Positions 14,397-22,712 are shown, counted from the first letter of the stretch. The stretch: DNA of 32,940 bases from Defluviitaleaceae bacterium (GCA_009787355.1 WRGD01000138.1:1-32940); one strand, 5' to 3'. Made by a program: numbers and translations. Notes: generated by a model not told the origin, from the letters alone.

Positions 14397-16385
14397 TTGA
14401 GTACAAAATATTTAAAATTGCCAAGTATTTTTAGTGATGGTATGGTAATAGAACCTTTAGCTAAAATTTGGGGAAATACAAAAAAACACACAAATGTAAG
14501 TATTAAATTATTAGATAAAAAAAATAATAGCATTCTTTCAGATAGATCACCAGATGAGGTAATGTCTAATGAACATGGAGATTTTGAAATACACCTAGAA
14601 ATATGGCCAGCTAAAGAAGGAGGCCCTTATACATTAAATATAAAAAGTGAAGATGAAGAAATAAATATTGATACATATGTGGGATTGGTATTTCTATGTG
14701 CTGGTCAGTCAAATATGGAACAACCTTTAAGCCGTACAAAACCACTGCTTGACAAATTTATAAACGAAGATATTAGAATACATGCATTTCATATAGAGAA
14801 AAAATACGGTTTTCATAAAGAGCCTTATGCAAAAGGCGAATGGACAAAAGCAATGGGTGATGATTTACTTAATATGTTTGCTGTACCGTATTTTTTTGCA
14901 AAGAAATATTTAGAACTTAATCTTTTAAAAGATACCCCTATTGGATTAATAAATATAGCTGCTGGTGGTACACCTGTTGAAGCATGGCTACCAAAAGAAA
15001 TAATTAAAAATTATCCAGATTTATATGAAAAATTTCTACCATATGAAGATAATAATCTTGTAGCAAAAATAGAAGAAGAAAATCAAAAAAGAGTAACAAA
15101 ATGGCATGAAGAATTAGAGAAAAATGACAAAGGTATTTTAAATGATTGGCATGAGATTACTTATTTTAAAGTTTCTGATGAGCTTGATGATGATGAATTT
15201 GATGATGATGAATTTGATGATGATGAATTTGAAGAATATACTACTAAAACTACTACATTACTTGATAATTCTAAAATAATTAAATTTGGTTCTGTTTGGT
15301 ATAAAAAATTTATTACCATAGCTCATCCAAATATAAGAAATGTAAAAGAATGTTATATAGATTTTGGTAGAGTAACAGATTCTATAAAAATTTGGATAAA
15401 TGATGTATACATTGGACAAATATCTTATCAATATCCACCAGCTAGACTTAAAATACCTAATGGTATATTAACTAATGGTCAAGCTACTATATTAATCAGG
15501 GTGGTAGGAGAGTCAAACCCTATAAAATTTGCATACGGCCATAAACATTTTATAGAACTTGACGGCAAAAAAATAGAAATATCGGGTAAATGGGAATATG
15601 AAAAAGGTCATGAAATGGAAATGCTAGAACCATCTACATGGTTTTATAATATGCCTACCTGCGTGTATAATACTATGCTATACCCTATACTCGGATATAG
15701 TATAAGCGCCATGCTTTGGTATCAAGGAGAGTCAAATACTAACAGTCCTAACATTTATCCAGAACTTTTTAAAGATTTAATAAATCACATACGTGAAGAA
15801 TCTTACAATCAATATAAGTATTATACTGATGAGATTGAACAACTTCCTGTATACTATACACAACTTGCCAATTACGTAGACCCTCATGGAAATGGTGAAA
15901 ACTGGGCTAAGTTTAGAGAAATGCAAAGAAACTTAGTTGAAATAATACCAAATTCAAAAATGGCAGTAATAATAGATTCTGGAGAGTACAATGACTTACA
16001 TCCAAAGAATAAAAAAACTGTAGGTGAGCGTCTAGCTTTACTAGTTCAATCCGATAAAAGATATTCGGACAAATATAATGAATTAGAAACAGGTCCTCAA
16101 GTACAGTCGGCTATATATAATGAAAATAATAGAACAATAACTATAAGTTTTAAATACGCTATGGGGTTATGGATAAATGGTAGACCTTTTGTTATTTTAT
16201 CAAACAAAAATGATAGTAAAAAAATTTTTGAATTTGCAAAAATAGAAAACAATTGTCTTTTAGTGGAAAATATAGATAAATACGATACAGTAGAGTTTGG
16301 ATATTTCGATTCCCCTTATATAACATTGTACAATGGGTATAATATGCCTGCTAGTCCTTTTAAAATAGATATTCAAAATTTGTAG
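14397..16385 (+). CDS. Sialate O-acetylesterase-like carbohydrate esterase
   Basis: This 662-residue protein resembles SGNH-fold sialate/xylan O-acetylesterases (SASA domain). The nucleophile motif is LCAGQSNMEQPL, with Ser at residue 105. AAGGTPVEAWLP and MLWYQGESNTNSP are the second and third blocks, and the catalytic-His region NDLHPKNKKTVGERLA is near 542-557. A beta-rich insertion (about 295-385) separates blocks and resembles the carbohydrate-binding jelly roll seen in this family. No signal peptide is seen, so it probably acts inside the cell on imported sugars. The start is TTG 14397, with AGGAG 10 nt upstream. It is a single gene ended by a strong terminator. A three-copy DDDEF repeat interrupts it near residue 264-278. 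Confidence 0.8.
   Translation: MSTKYLKLPSIFSDGMVIEPLAKIWGNTKKHTNVSIKLLDKKNNSILSDRSPDEVMSNEHGDFEIHLEIWPAKEGGPYTLNIKSEDEEINIDTYVGLVFLCAGQSNMEQPLSRTKPLLDKFINEDIRIHAFHIEKKYGFHKEPYAKGEWTKAMGDDLLNMFAVPYFFAKKYLELNLLKDTPIGLINIAAGGTPVEAWLPKEIIKNYPDLYEKFLPYEDNNLVAKIEEENQKRVTKWHEELEKNDKGILNDWHEITYFKVSDELDDDEFDDDEFDDDEFEEYTTKTTTLLDNSKIIKFGSVWYKKFITIAHPNIRNVKECYIDFGRVTDSIKIWINDVYIGQISYQYPPARLKIPNGILTNGQATILIRVVGESNPIKFAYGHKHFIELDGKKIEISGKWEYEKGHEMEMLEPSTWFYNMPTCVYNTMLYPILGYSISAMLWYQGESNTNSPNIYPELFKDLINHIREESYNQYKYYTDEIEQLPVYYTQLANYVDPHGNGENWAKFREMQRNLVEIIPNSKMAVIIDSGEYNDLHPKNKKTVGERLALLVQSDKRYSDKYNELETGPQVQSAIYNENNRTITISFKYAMGLWINGRPFVILSNKNDSKKIFEFAKIENNCLLVENIDKYDTVEFGYFDSPYITLYNGYNMPASPFKIDIQNL
15186..15230 (+). 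repeat. Three perfect 15-bp tandem repeats inside the esterase gene
   Basis: GATGATGATGAATTT occurs three times without a mismatch (15186-15200, 15201-15215, 15216-15230) and adds an acidic DDDEF x3 loop. The unit is a multiple of three, so copy-number change keeps the frame. It lies in a linker between the catalytic blocks and the inserted beta domain. Confidence 0.9.
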
Positions 16386-16483
16386 AAATGCATGTATTGT
16401 TATTATTGTTATTGGTTTAATTAGAGGGAAGGAGTATTATTGCAATAATCTTTTTATGTATTATATTTATTTTCTATATATCC

Positions 16484-16516
16484 AAGCAACCTTTTGATAT
16501 CAAAAGGTTGCTTTTT
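16484..16516 (+). terminator. Terminator of the esterase gene
   Basis: AAGCAACCTTTTGAT (16484-16498) and ATCAAAAGGTTGCTT (16499-16513) form a 30-bp perfect palindrome followed by further T. It lies about 100 bp after the esterase stop. The intervening 16386-16483 holds a GGGAAGGAG ribosome-site-like string (near 16425) but no frame worth calling. Confidence 0.8.
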
Positions 16517-16525
16517 AAAAATTTG

Positions 16526-16548
16526 GGTCAAAGCATATAGCTTTGACC
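16526..16548 (-). terminator. Terminator of rpsU
   Basis: GGTCAAAGC (16526-16534) pairs with GCTTTGACC (16540-16548) across a 5-nt loop. Read on the minus strand the stem is followed by CCAAATTTTT. It lies 9 bp after the rpsU stop codon. Confidence 0.7.
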
Positions 16549-16557
16549 TTTATATAA

Positions 16558-16734
16558 TTAATTTGATTTTCTTTTTCTTGCAGCTTCGCTCTTTTTCTTA
16601 CGTTTAACACTAGGTTTATCGTAATGCTCTCTTTTACGTACCTCTCCCATTATTCCAGCTTTTGCAATATTTCTTTTAAACCTACGAAGGGCACTTTCTA
16701 AAGTTTCATTTTCTTTTACCCTAACTTCCGACAT
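16558..16734 (-). CDS. rpsU: 30S ribosomal protein S21
   Basis: S21 is a small basic protein of the 30S subunit involved in initiation. The 58-residue frame begins [20 protein letters not shown] and continues with [21 protein letters not shown]. It ends in a Lys/Arg-rich tail ([17 protein letters not shown]), all typical of S21 in length and pattern. GGAGGGAG lies 4-5 nt before ATG 16734. The gene has its own promoter (16809-16837) and terminator. The commonly linked yqeY or dnaJ genes are not adjacent. It is too short for many gene finders. Confidence 0.95.
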   Translation of the reverse strand: MSEVRVKENETLESALRRFKRNIAKAGIMGEVRKREHYDKPSVKRKKKSEAARKRKSN

Positions 16735-16763
16735 TTTTCTCCCTCCCTTCGCTCATGGTAATT

Positions 16764-16795
16764 ATTTTGTAAATGTATAAATTTATTTACAAAAT
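16764..16795 (-). promoter_or_regulatory. Inverted repeat in the rpsU 5' leader
   Basis: ATTTTGTAAAT (16764-16774) and ATTTACAAAAT (16785-16795) are exact reverse complements with a 10-nt loop. They lie between the predicted start of transcription (about 16802) and the rpsU ribosome site. The element could be an operator just downstream of the promoter or an RNA hairpin for feedback control. Confidence 0.45.
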
Positions 16796-16808
16796 ACCGT
16801 TCCCACTT

Positions 16809-16837
16809 AGTATATCTTTTTTGAAAAAATTAGTCAA
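16809..16837 (-). promoter_or_regulatory. rpsU promoter
   Basis: On the minus strand TTGACT (16837-16832) and TATACT (16814-16809) are spaced 17 bp apart, a strong sigma-A promoter. The -35 box also forms one arm of an AGTCAAA/TTTGACT inverted repeat reaching about 16858. Confidence 0.75.
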
Positions 16838-16896
16838 ATTTTTTTATAAATTTTGACTATGTATCAAAGTATTTAAGACATAAAATTAAATATTAT

Positions 16897-17493
16897 TTAT
16901 AATTTACCATATCTCAAGAGATTTTCAAGCCTGCCTTTTATACCTACTACTGTAGAACCTTCTTCTACATCTTCTAAAACTACAGACAAAGCACCTATTT
17001 TTGCATTATCTTTTATGTTTATAGGCCCTAGTATCATGGAACCAGCTCCTATCATTACATTGTTTCCTACAGTTGGATGTCTTTTTCCTGTATCTTTTCC
17101 TGTTCCCCCTAGTGTAACTCCCTGATAAACAATTACATTTTCACCTATTACACTCGTTTCACCAAATACAACTCCTGAACCATGGTCTATAAATACAGTT
17201 TCAGATAAAACAGCGCCAGGATGTATTTCTATACCTGTTAAAAACCTAGAAGCCTGAGAAATTACACGAGCTAAAAAAAACAAATTTTTCTTGTATAAAA
17301 AATGTGCAGGGTAATGAAAAAATCTAGCCCACAAACCTTGATATAAAAAGCATTCTGCTGTAGAATTTATAGCTGGATCTTGTTTTTTTATAAATACTAT
17401 TAATTTTTCCATTTTACGCATAATGTAAAAAATTAAAATAAACAAGAAAATTATTTTAAAAATTAATAATTTCAAAAATACAATCTTTTTCAT
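16897..17493 (-). CDS. cysE: Serine O-acetyltransferase, short form with N-terminal membrane helix
   Basis: The enzyme acetylates L-serine with acetyl-CoA, the first step of cysteine synthesis. The C-terminal left-handed beta helix is clear: [25 protein letters not shown] with the catalytic His, [18 protein letters not shown], then [12 protein letters not shown]. The usual large N-terminal helical domain is shortened to roughly residues 25-75, as in short EpsC-like forms. I choose ATG 17493 (198 aa), because TGAGG lies about 6 nt upstream. This adds an N-terminal hydrophobic stretch ([19 protein letters not shown]) that looks like a membrane anchor. A shorter start near MRKMEK lacks a ribosome site. 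No cysK is nearby. The gene follows kdgK by 118 bp. Confidence 0.85.
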   Translation of the reverse strand: MKKIVFLKLLIFKIIFLFILIFYIMRKMEKLIVFIKKQDPAINSTAECFLYQGLWARFFHYPAHFLYKKNLFFLARVISQASRFLTGIEIHPGAVLSETVFIDHGSGVVFGETSVIGENVIVYQGVTLGGTGKDTGKRHPTVGNNVMIGAGSMILGPINIKDNAKIGALSVVLEDVEEGSTVVGIKGRLENLLRYGKL

Positions 17494-17611
17494 AAATACC
17501 TCAAAATTTAAAGATTTCATAAGATTAAAAAATAAAATATATTTTAACATACATATTTTTATTATCATAGGTTTATTTAAAAAACTTATGCTTTAAATCA
17601 TAAAATTCTTT

Positions 17612-18628
17612 CTATCTTATCAAATTTAATTTAGGATTAGCCATATAAGATAAAATTTGTTCTTCTTCAAACATTCCAACATCACCAACAGTAGTATGTG
17701 CTAATTTAAAATTTGCCATTGCAAAATCTAAAGTTAATTCATCATTCCAATTTTTAGCTATACCGTTTAATACACCTGTGGCAAAAGCATCACCTGCCCC
17801 AATTCTATCAAGTGTTTCAATTTTAACAGGTTTTGAAATAGTAACATTTTCACCTTTTACTATAATACCTACTGTTCCCGTACCATTTTCATATGAAATA
17901 TCAATTTTACTGCAAAATATTTTTTCGCCACCATCTTTTGTATAATGTTTTGCAGACATCTTTGCGGTTTGAATAAAAAGTTCAACTTCATTAAGTGTTG
18001 TAGCAACATCAAATTCGCTAATAAGGTCTGCACTGCTACAAAAAATAATATCAGAGACATTCAATATTTCTGAATATGCAGATTTTAATTCAGACATATC
18101 AAAATTTTCATTTAATTTTGGTCTAAAATTAAAGTCAAAACAAATAGTTTTGCCCTTTTTTTTTGTAAAATTTGCTAATGTAGTAGCTATTTTTCTTACA
18201 TTAGAAGTAAGGCTCAATGTTATACCGCATATGTGTACTATATCTGCCCATTTTACAATTTCATCAAGATTATAATATTCTAAATTACTTTCACAAAAAC
18301 TGCTGTTTAGCCTGTTTTGATAAGTTACTATTGAAGGTCGTTCTCCGTAACCAATTTCAACTAAGTAACTACCTATATGGTTACCCTCTTGTTTTATAAA
18401 TTTATCATCAATCCCCATTTTTCTTAATTCACTTTTAGCAACTCTACCAATAGTATTTTTAGGTAAAGTTGTAATAATCTTTGTTTCATGTCCAAACCTA
18501 GACATACCACTTAATATATTAACTCCTGTGCCAACAAAAGAATATGTAAGATGGTTAGATTGCTCAAACATCATATAAATTGGTGGGGTAAGACGCATCA
18601 TAACTTCTCCAAATGCTGCTATTTTCAT
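17612..18628 (-). CDS. kdgK: 2-keto-3-deoxygluconate kinase (PfkB family)
   Basis: This 338-residue PfkB/ribokinase-family sugar kinase begins KIAAFGEVMMRLTPP, the usual start of KDG kinases. It ends its catalytic core with TLDRIGAGDAFATG, where Asp280 is the catalytic base and GAG forms the anion hole. In the operon it would phosphorylate 2-keto-3-deoxygluconate to KDPG for the upstream-encoded aldolase. AGGAGGG lies just before ATG 18628. It is 21 bp after dgaF and is the last gene of the four-gene unit. Sugar specificity is inferred from neighbours; a related ketodeoxy sugar or fructose-like substrate is possible. Confidence 0.8.
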   Translation of the reverse strand: MKIAAFGEVMMRLTPPIYMMFEQSNHLTYSFVGTGVNILSGMSRFGHETKIITTLPKNTIGRVAKSELRKMGIDDKFIKQEGNHIGSYLVEIGYGERPSIVTYQNRLNSSFCESNLEYYNLDEIVKWADIVHICGITLSLTSNVRKIATTLANFTKKKGKTICFDFNFRPKLNENFDMSELKSAYSEILNVSDIIFCSSADLISEFDVATTLNEVELFIQTAKMSAKHYTKDGGEKIFCSKIDISYENGTGTVGIIVKGENVTISKPVKIETLDRIGAGDAFATGVLNGIAKNWNDELTLDFAMANFKLAHTTVGDVGMFEEEQILSYMANPKLNLIR

Positions 18629-18649
18629 AGTCCCTCCTGTACAAGTTTT

Positions 18650-19378
18650 CTATAACAATGCTTTAACTATTTCAAATAATTTGACTACATCTTCAACTCT
18701 TGTATTACCTGTCTCTTTATCTATTATAGAAGAATAAATATGTGGTATTATTTTAGGTACACCTGCATCTAGTGCTATTTTCAGTATTTCTTCAAAATTT
18801 TCTAAATCTATACCCCCAGTAGGTTCTAATCCAAAATTAGATTTAGAACATGCATTAGCAACACTAATATATTCTTCTTTATATTGTAATCCATTAATCG
18901 GAAAATATTTCAGGGAATTTCCACCCATATCTTTAGCCATGGAAATAGCAGTTTCTATACTTACTATTGCTGGTTCTTCCTTACTACTAAGAGGACCGGT
19001 TGCAATATTAACATACCCAGCCTTTCCAGTTGGAGATACTAAGCAATTTATAAATACAGAAGAACATCCTCCTCTTGTTATACCAACACCAGTAAAAACT
19101 TGATTGGAATGTTGTGGTTTCAATACTTTTGTAAGTCTTGATACCATATGACTTTGTTCTGGGTCTCCTCCTCCTAATCCTATAGAAATTGCACTATTTA
19201 CTTCTGTAGAATATTTTTCCATTTCGTTTAATGCAGAAATATCATCTTTATATTTTTTTGATAAAAGTCCTAGAACTATATAGCCATCAGCTGCATTATA
19301 GCAATCTACAGCGTTTTTTAAGTTACCAACTAGTACATTTAACGTTACTCTATTTTTATAAAATTTTATATTATTCAT
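18650..19378 (-). CDS. dgaF: DgaF-type 2-dehydro-3-deoxy-phosphogluconate aldolase
   Basis: This 242-residue protein matches the DgaF/KDGP aldolase group that accompanies SelA-like DgaE enzymes. It would split KDPG into pyruvate and glyceraldehyde 3-phosphate. Recognisable blocks are FYKNRVTLNVLVGNL, SIGLGGGDPEQ, GVGITRGGCSS, VSPTGKAGYVNIATGP and LEPTGGIDLENF, a TIM-barrel phosphate-binding end. I choose ATG 19378, because GAGGAG lies 4 nt upstream; an ATG four codons earlier overlaps that site. The start lies inside the end of dgaE (8-bp overlap), so translation is coupled. The name rests on family pattern and neighbours. Confidence 0.78.
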   Translation of the reverse strand: MNNIKFYKNRVTLNVLVGNLKNAVDCYNAADGYIVLGLLSKKYKDDISALNEMEKYSTEVNSAISIGLGGGDPEQSHMVSRLTKVLKPQHSNQVFTGVGITRGGCSSVFINCLVSPTGKAGYVNIATGPLSSKEEPAIVSIETAISMAKDMGGNSLKYFPINGLQYKEEYISVANACSKSNFGLEPTGGIDLENFEEILKIALDAGVPKIIPHIYSSIIDKETGNTRVEDVVKLFEIVKALL

Positions 19379-20537
19379 CATGCTCCTCAATATTTTTCAT
19401 AATATTTTTTAAACTTTGGATTATAATCTCTATTTCTTCTTCCGATATAGCTCTTACATCATACTCTATTATACCTATATTTGCTTGATATTCTCGAACA
19501 TATATTGATGGGCTTTGTTCTTTTTGCATTTTAATTATTTTAGCTGCAATTTTTGGTTTTTCACATTGGATACTTGCTCTATAAATTTCTCTTACACTAT
19601 CTTTAACAATACTAGCATTTATATTTTGTATTTTATTTAATTTATCTACAAATTTTGTTGCTATAGTATAAGTATCTATTTTATTTGTTTCATTACTAGA
19701 AATATCATATATATAGTCTTCTATTGCCCTTATTGTTCCAAAAATTGTGCTTTTATCTACTTTCATTGCACGACCTATACCCTTGTTTTGTATCCTTAAT
19801 CCATTTATAAATTTTTTCTTTCCTAAAACAATAGCAGAAGAAGGTCCATTTAACCCTTTTGAAGTGCTAAATATTACTACATCCGCTCCTAATTTAGAAT
19901 ATGCTAGTATATCTTCTTCAGCTGCAGCATCTACTATTAAAGGTACATTTTTGCTTTTACTGAATTTAACCATATCTTCTAATGATAACATGTTTTTTTG
20001 TACTGTATGATGACTTTTTACATATAAAATAGCTGTTGTATTTTCTGTAAGTTTATTATTAAAATCATCAAGATTACACATATTTGCATAACCTGCTTCT
20101 ACAACTATTCCTCCTCCTAGCTTTATCATAATTTCTATAGGTGTACCATAATTTATATTATGACCTTTTGCAATAATTACTTCTCTTTTTTTGAAATTTA
20201 TAAAATCAAAAGGAGCATTAAGTTTTTCATTTTGTATTTTTGTAATATTTTCTGCTATAGTTGTTGCAACCATTTGTGCAATACCAGCCGAGGTACAAGA
20301 TACTATTTGTGCATCTTCAAAATATGAATTAGATTTTACTTTTTCGTTAATTAAATTTGTTATATATTTTCCAGATTTTATGTATAAGTCATCCATTTCA
20401 AAAAAATTTGTTGCTCCATAATTTTGAGCATCAATCACTTTTTTATTTACCTTGGATACACCTAAGATTGTCATCTTTCCAGAAGCATTTATTACTTTTT
20501 TTAAATCTAATTTATTCTCATAATAGTTGGCATTCAT
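19371..20537 (-). CDS. dgaE: DgaE-type PLP-dependent ammonia lyase (SelA-like)
   Basis: This 388-residue PLP protein shares the SelA fold but lacks the SelA N-terminal tRNA domain. It starts near VINASGKMTILG, and IVDAAAEEDIL is the cofactor-binding Asp block. IFSTSKGLNGPSSAIVLGK carries the PLP lysine at about residue 227. Characterised DgaE in Salmonella converts D-glucosaminate 6-phosphate to 2-keto-3-deoxygluconate 6-phosphate plus ammonia. Here no PTS is present and a KDG kinase is, so the unphosphorylated acid may be the substrate. It overlaps the amidohydrolase gene by 20 bp and dgaF by 8 bp. TAGGGG precedes ATG 20537. It is not a selenium transferase. Confidence 0.8.
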   Translation of the reverse strand: MNANYYENKLDLKKVINASGKMTILGVSKVNKKVIDAQNYGATNFFEMDDLYIKSGKYITNLINEKVKSNSYFEDAQIVSCTSAGIAQMVATTIAENITKIQNEKLNAPFDFINFKKREVIIAKGHNINYGTPIEIMIKLGGGIVVEAGYANMCNLDDFNNKLTENTTAILYVKSHHTVQKNMLSLEDMVKFSKSKNVPLIVDAAAEEDILAYSKLGADVVIFSTSKGLNGPSSAIVLGKKKFINGLRIQNKGIGRAMKVDKSTIFGTIRAIEDYIYDISSNETNKIDTYTIATKFVDKLNKIQNINASIVKDSVREIYRASIQCEKPKIAAKIIKMQKEQSPSIYVREYQANIGIIEYDVRAISEEEIEIIIQSLKNIMKNIEEHDE

Positions 20538-21702
20538 AATAATTACCCCTAACTACCGTCATAATAGGTTTTATTAATTTTGTCGTTTTCACTTTATTAC
20601 CATTGGAATCTATTAAAATTTTGGCACAATTTTCTGATACATTTTCTATATTAAATATAGTCAAATCAGCATCAAACCCTTCTTTAATTAATCCTTTATT
20701 TTTCAATTTTAATGCTAAAGCTGGTTTTATTGTAACACTACTTATAACTTCTTCTAGAGAATATCCTAAATACAAAAATTTTTCCATAGTAGTTGCTAAA
20801 TTATAAACAGGACCATTTACTCTATTTTTATTGTAAATATCTGTGCTTATTGTAAAATTAATTATACCATTATTTTTAGCGACTTTTGAAACATTAAAAT
20901 TAAAACTATCCTTTCCATGACCAACATCAAATAAAACTCCCTTTTCATATGCTCTTGTTGCACAACTTTTTATCATCATAGTTTTATTATCTAAAATTCC
21001 GTTTTGTTTCCCATTAAAACAATGAGTAATTATATCATCTTTTTCAAGAATTTCTGTAATTTCTTCTAAACTAGGAGGAAAAGAACCAATATGACACATT
21101 ATAGGTAAGTATTTATTTTTTTGAATTTCTTTTGCCATTAATAATGGTATTATTCCATTTTCACCAACTACAGTTTTACTCATTCTTGCTTTATAACCTA
21201 TTATAAAATTACTATATTTGTTGGCGGTTTCTACAGCAATATCAATATTTATGTTATTTAAGTTAGAAAGCTCATTTTGTGCTATTATACCAGTTTTCGA
21301 GATATTGAGTAAAGAATATACATTTGTTTTTATATTTTTAATTTTTTCATAAAATATCCCTATATTATCTGCTCCTGTAGAGCCAGCATCGACAATTGTA
21401 GTAACACCACTATTAACTCCTATAATATCTGGTATTTCAAAATATAATTCGATTTCTTCAAAGCAATGAACATGTGCATCAATCCAACCCGAACTAATGT
21501 ATGATGTGCCCTTTAAATCGAGTGATGGTAATGTTCTATAAATAATTTTATAATTTTCTGTATCAAATATATTTTCATTACTTGGATATATTTTACTAAT
21601 TATCCCGTTCAAAATTAAAATATTTACTAATTTTTCTTTTAAAGACTGATTTCCTACTACCTTTGCATTTTTTATTATAAGAGATTTATCATTTTTTCTC
21701 AA
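20518..21702 (-). CDS. Amidohydrolase/deacetylase-family metallohydrolase
   Basis: This 394-residue TIM-barrel amidohydrolase has the binuclear metal set. HVH lies in SGWIDAHVHCFEE, a likely carboxylated lysine in IGYKARMSK, and single His residues in PIMCHIGS and ITHCFNGKQNG. VGHGKDSFNF is followed by the catalytic Asp in TISTDIYN. Close relatives occur next to dgaE/dgaF-like genes in enterococci and enterobacteria. In this operon it could deacylate an N-acyl amino-sugar acid or amino acid to make the DgaE substrate. The start is TTG 21702, preceded by GAGGT at about 9 nt; the frame has no closer ATG with a site. It is the first gene of the unit. Confidence 0.78.
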   Translation of the reverse strand: MRKNDKSLIIKNAKVVGNQSLKEKLVNILILNGIISKIYPSNENIFDTENYKIIYRTLPSLDLKGTSYISSGWIDAHVHCFEEIELYFEIPDIIGVNSGVTTIVDAGSTGADNIGIFYEKIKNIKTNVYSLLNISKTGIIAQNELSNLNNINIDIAVETANKYSNFIIGYKARMSKTVVGENGIIPLLMAKEIQKNKYLPIMCHIGSFPPSLEEITEILEKDDIITHCFNGKQNGILDNKTMMIKSCATRAYEKGVLFDVGHGKDSFNFNVSKVAKNNGIINFTISTDIYNKNRVNGPVYNLATTMEKFLYLGYSLEEVISSVTIKPALALKLKNKGLIKEGFDADLTIFNIENVSENCAKILIDSNGNKVKTTKLIKPIMTVVRGNYYECQLL

Positions 21703-21732
21703 TTTTTTTCTACCTCATAAACTAATAAATTT

Positions 21733-21769
21733 TAATTCGTATTTATCAATATTAAAATATAACTCGTAT
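21733..21769 (-). promoter_or_regulatory. Direct repeat upstream of the dga operon
   Basis: TAATTCGTAT (21733-21742) and TAACTCGTAT (21760-21769) repeat with a 27-bp period, just upstream of the amidohydrolase start and opposite pyrK. The spacing is close to multiples of a helical turn (about 2.6), and the position fits an operator for a missing regulator. No regulator gene is adjacent. Confidence 0.35.
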
Positions 21770-21803
21770 CTATAAATTAAACCCTATCATACATACAAAA
21801 AAT

Positions 21804-21832
21804 TTGCAATATAGTAATAAAAATGTTAATAT
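21804..21832 (+). promoter_or_regulatory. Probable pyrK-pyrD promoter
   Basis: TTGCAA (21804-21809) and TAATAT (21827-21832) are 17 bp apart. A start near 21838 gives a leader of about 90 nt. No PyrR-type anti-terminator structure was recognised. Confidence 0.5.
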
Positions 21833-21885
21833 AATACCTGATTTTTATGTACATTTATATATGTTTTGTGATAATATAAATTACA

Positions 21886-21926
21886 AAACTAAAAAATATA
21901 CAATTTTTTAGAAAGGAATTAGTTTT
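21886..21926 (+). promoter_or_regulatory. Competing stems around the pyrK ribosome site
   Basis: CTAAAAAAT (21889-21897) can pair with ATTTTTTAG (21903-21911), leaving AAAGGAA exposed. Alternatively AAAACTAA (21886-21893) can pair with TTAGTTTT (21919-21926), which abuts the ATG and encloses the ribosome site. The two folds exclude each other. Both are AT-only stems, so the functional weight is uncertain. Confidence 0.3.
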
Positions 21927-22712
21927 ATGAAAGATGTTTTTGAAGCAGAAATAATAAGCAATGACCAAATTGCCTTAGATATTTATGATTTATATATAAA
22001 ATCTCCTGAAGAGGTGTCTAAGGCAAAAGCAGGACAATTTGTTTCTCTTTTTACAGATAATCCTGCTATGGTTTTACCAAGACCACTTTCTTTGTGTGAT
22101 ATAGATAAAGAAAGTGGAATTTTTAGAATAGTATATAGAGCTGGTGGAAGTGGTACAAGACAAATCTCTAAATACGAAAAAGGACAAATAATAAAGGGTA
22201 TAGGTCCAGTTGGTAATTCTTTTAGAATATTACCAAATACTAAAAAATTTGCAGTTGTAGGAGGCGGTATTGGTACTCCTCCATTACTTGAGCTTTGTAA
22301 AAAAATAAAAAATGAAGTACCTGATTCAGAAATTTTCGTTTATCTTGGATTTAGAAGTGTTAGTCAAGTAATACTTGAAGAAGATTTTAAAAAATATTCG
22401 GATAATGTGTATATAACAACAGATGATGGTAGTTATGGACATCATGGAAATGTTATTTCTGTAATGAAAACAGAACCATACTATGATGTTATTTACAGTT
22501 GTGGTCCTACGATAATGCTAAAATTTGTTGCAAAATATGCAGATAGCAACGATACAAAATGCTTTGTTTCTTTAGAGGAACATATGGCTTGTTCTATCGG
22601 TGCTTGCCTTGCTTGTGTAACGAAAGTTCATACAAAAGATGGAGAATGGGCATATAGAAGAGTATGTTGTACAGGTCCTGTATTTAATGCAAAGGAGATG
22701 GTTTGGACATGA
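21927..22712 (+). CDS. pyrK: Dihydroorotate dehydrogenase B, electron-transfer subunit
   Basis: PyrK carries FAD and a [2Fe-2S] cluster and passes electrons from dihydroorotate oxidation to NAD. The 261-residue protein has the FAD-binding PRPLSLCDID and GSGTRQIS, an NAD-binding region AVVGGGIGTPPLLEL, and the cluster ligands Cys222, Cys227, Cys230 and Cys247 or 248 in a C-x4-C-x2-C...C pattern. AGAAAGGAA precedes ATG 21927. Its stop overlaps the pyrD start (ATGA), as expected for subunits made in equal amounts. Other pyr genes are not in the window. Confidence 0.94.
   Translation: MKDVFEAEIISNDQIALDIYDLYIKSPEEVSKAKAGQFVSLFTDNPAMVLPRPLSLCDIDKESGIFRIVYRAGGSGTRQISKYEKGQIIKGIGPVGNSFRILPNTKKFAVVGGGIGTPPLLELCKKIKNEVPDSEIFVYLGFRSVSQVILEEDFKKYSDNVYITTDDGSYGHHGNVISVMKTEPYYDVIYSCGPTIMLKFVAKYADSNDTKCFVSLEEHMACSIGACLACVTKVHTKDGEWAYRRVCCTGPVFNAKEMVWT

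Noticed and set aside
16386-16483. GGGAAGGAG ribosome-site-like string after the esterase gene, possibly starting a small gene
   Set aside because: The following TTG/ATG frames are 1-13 codons long and run into the terminator.
19371-20537. Second selA gene
   Set aside because: It lacks the SelA N-terminal domain and the SGDKxLGGPQAG motif, and lies in a dga-type operon, so DgaE is the better call.
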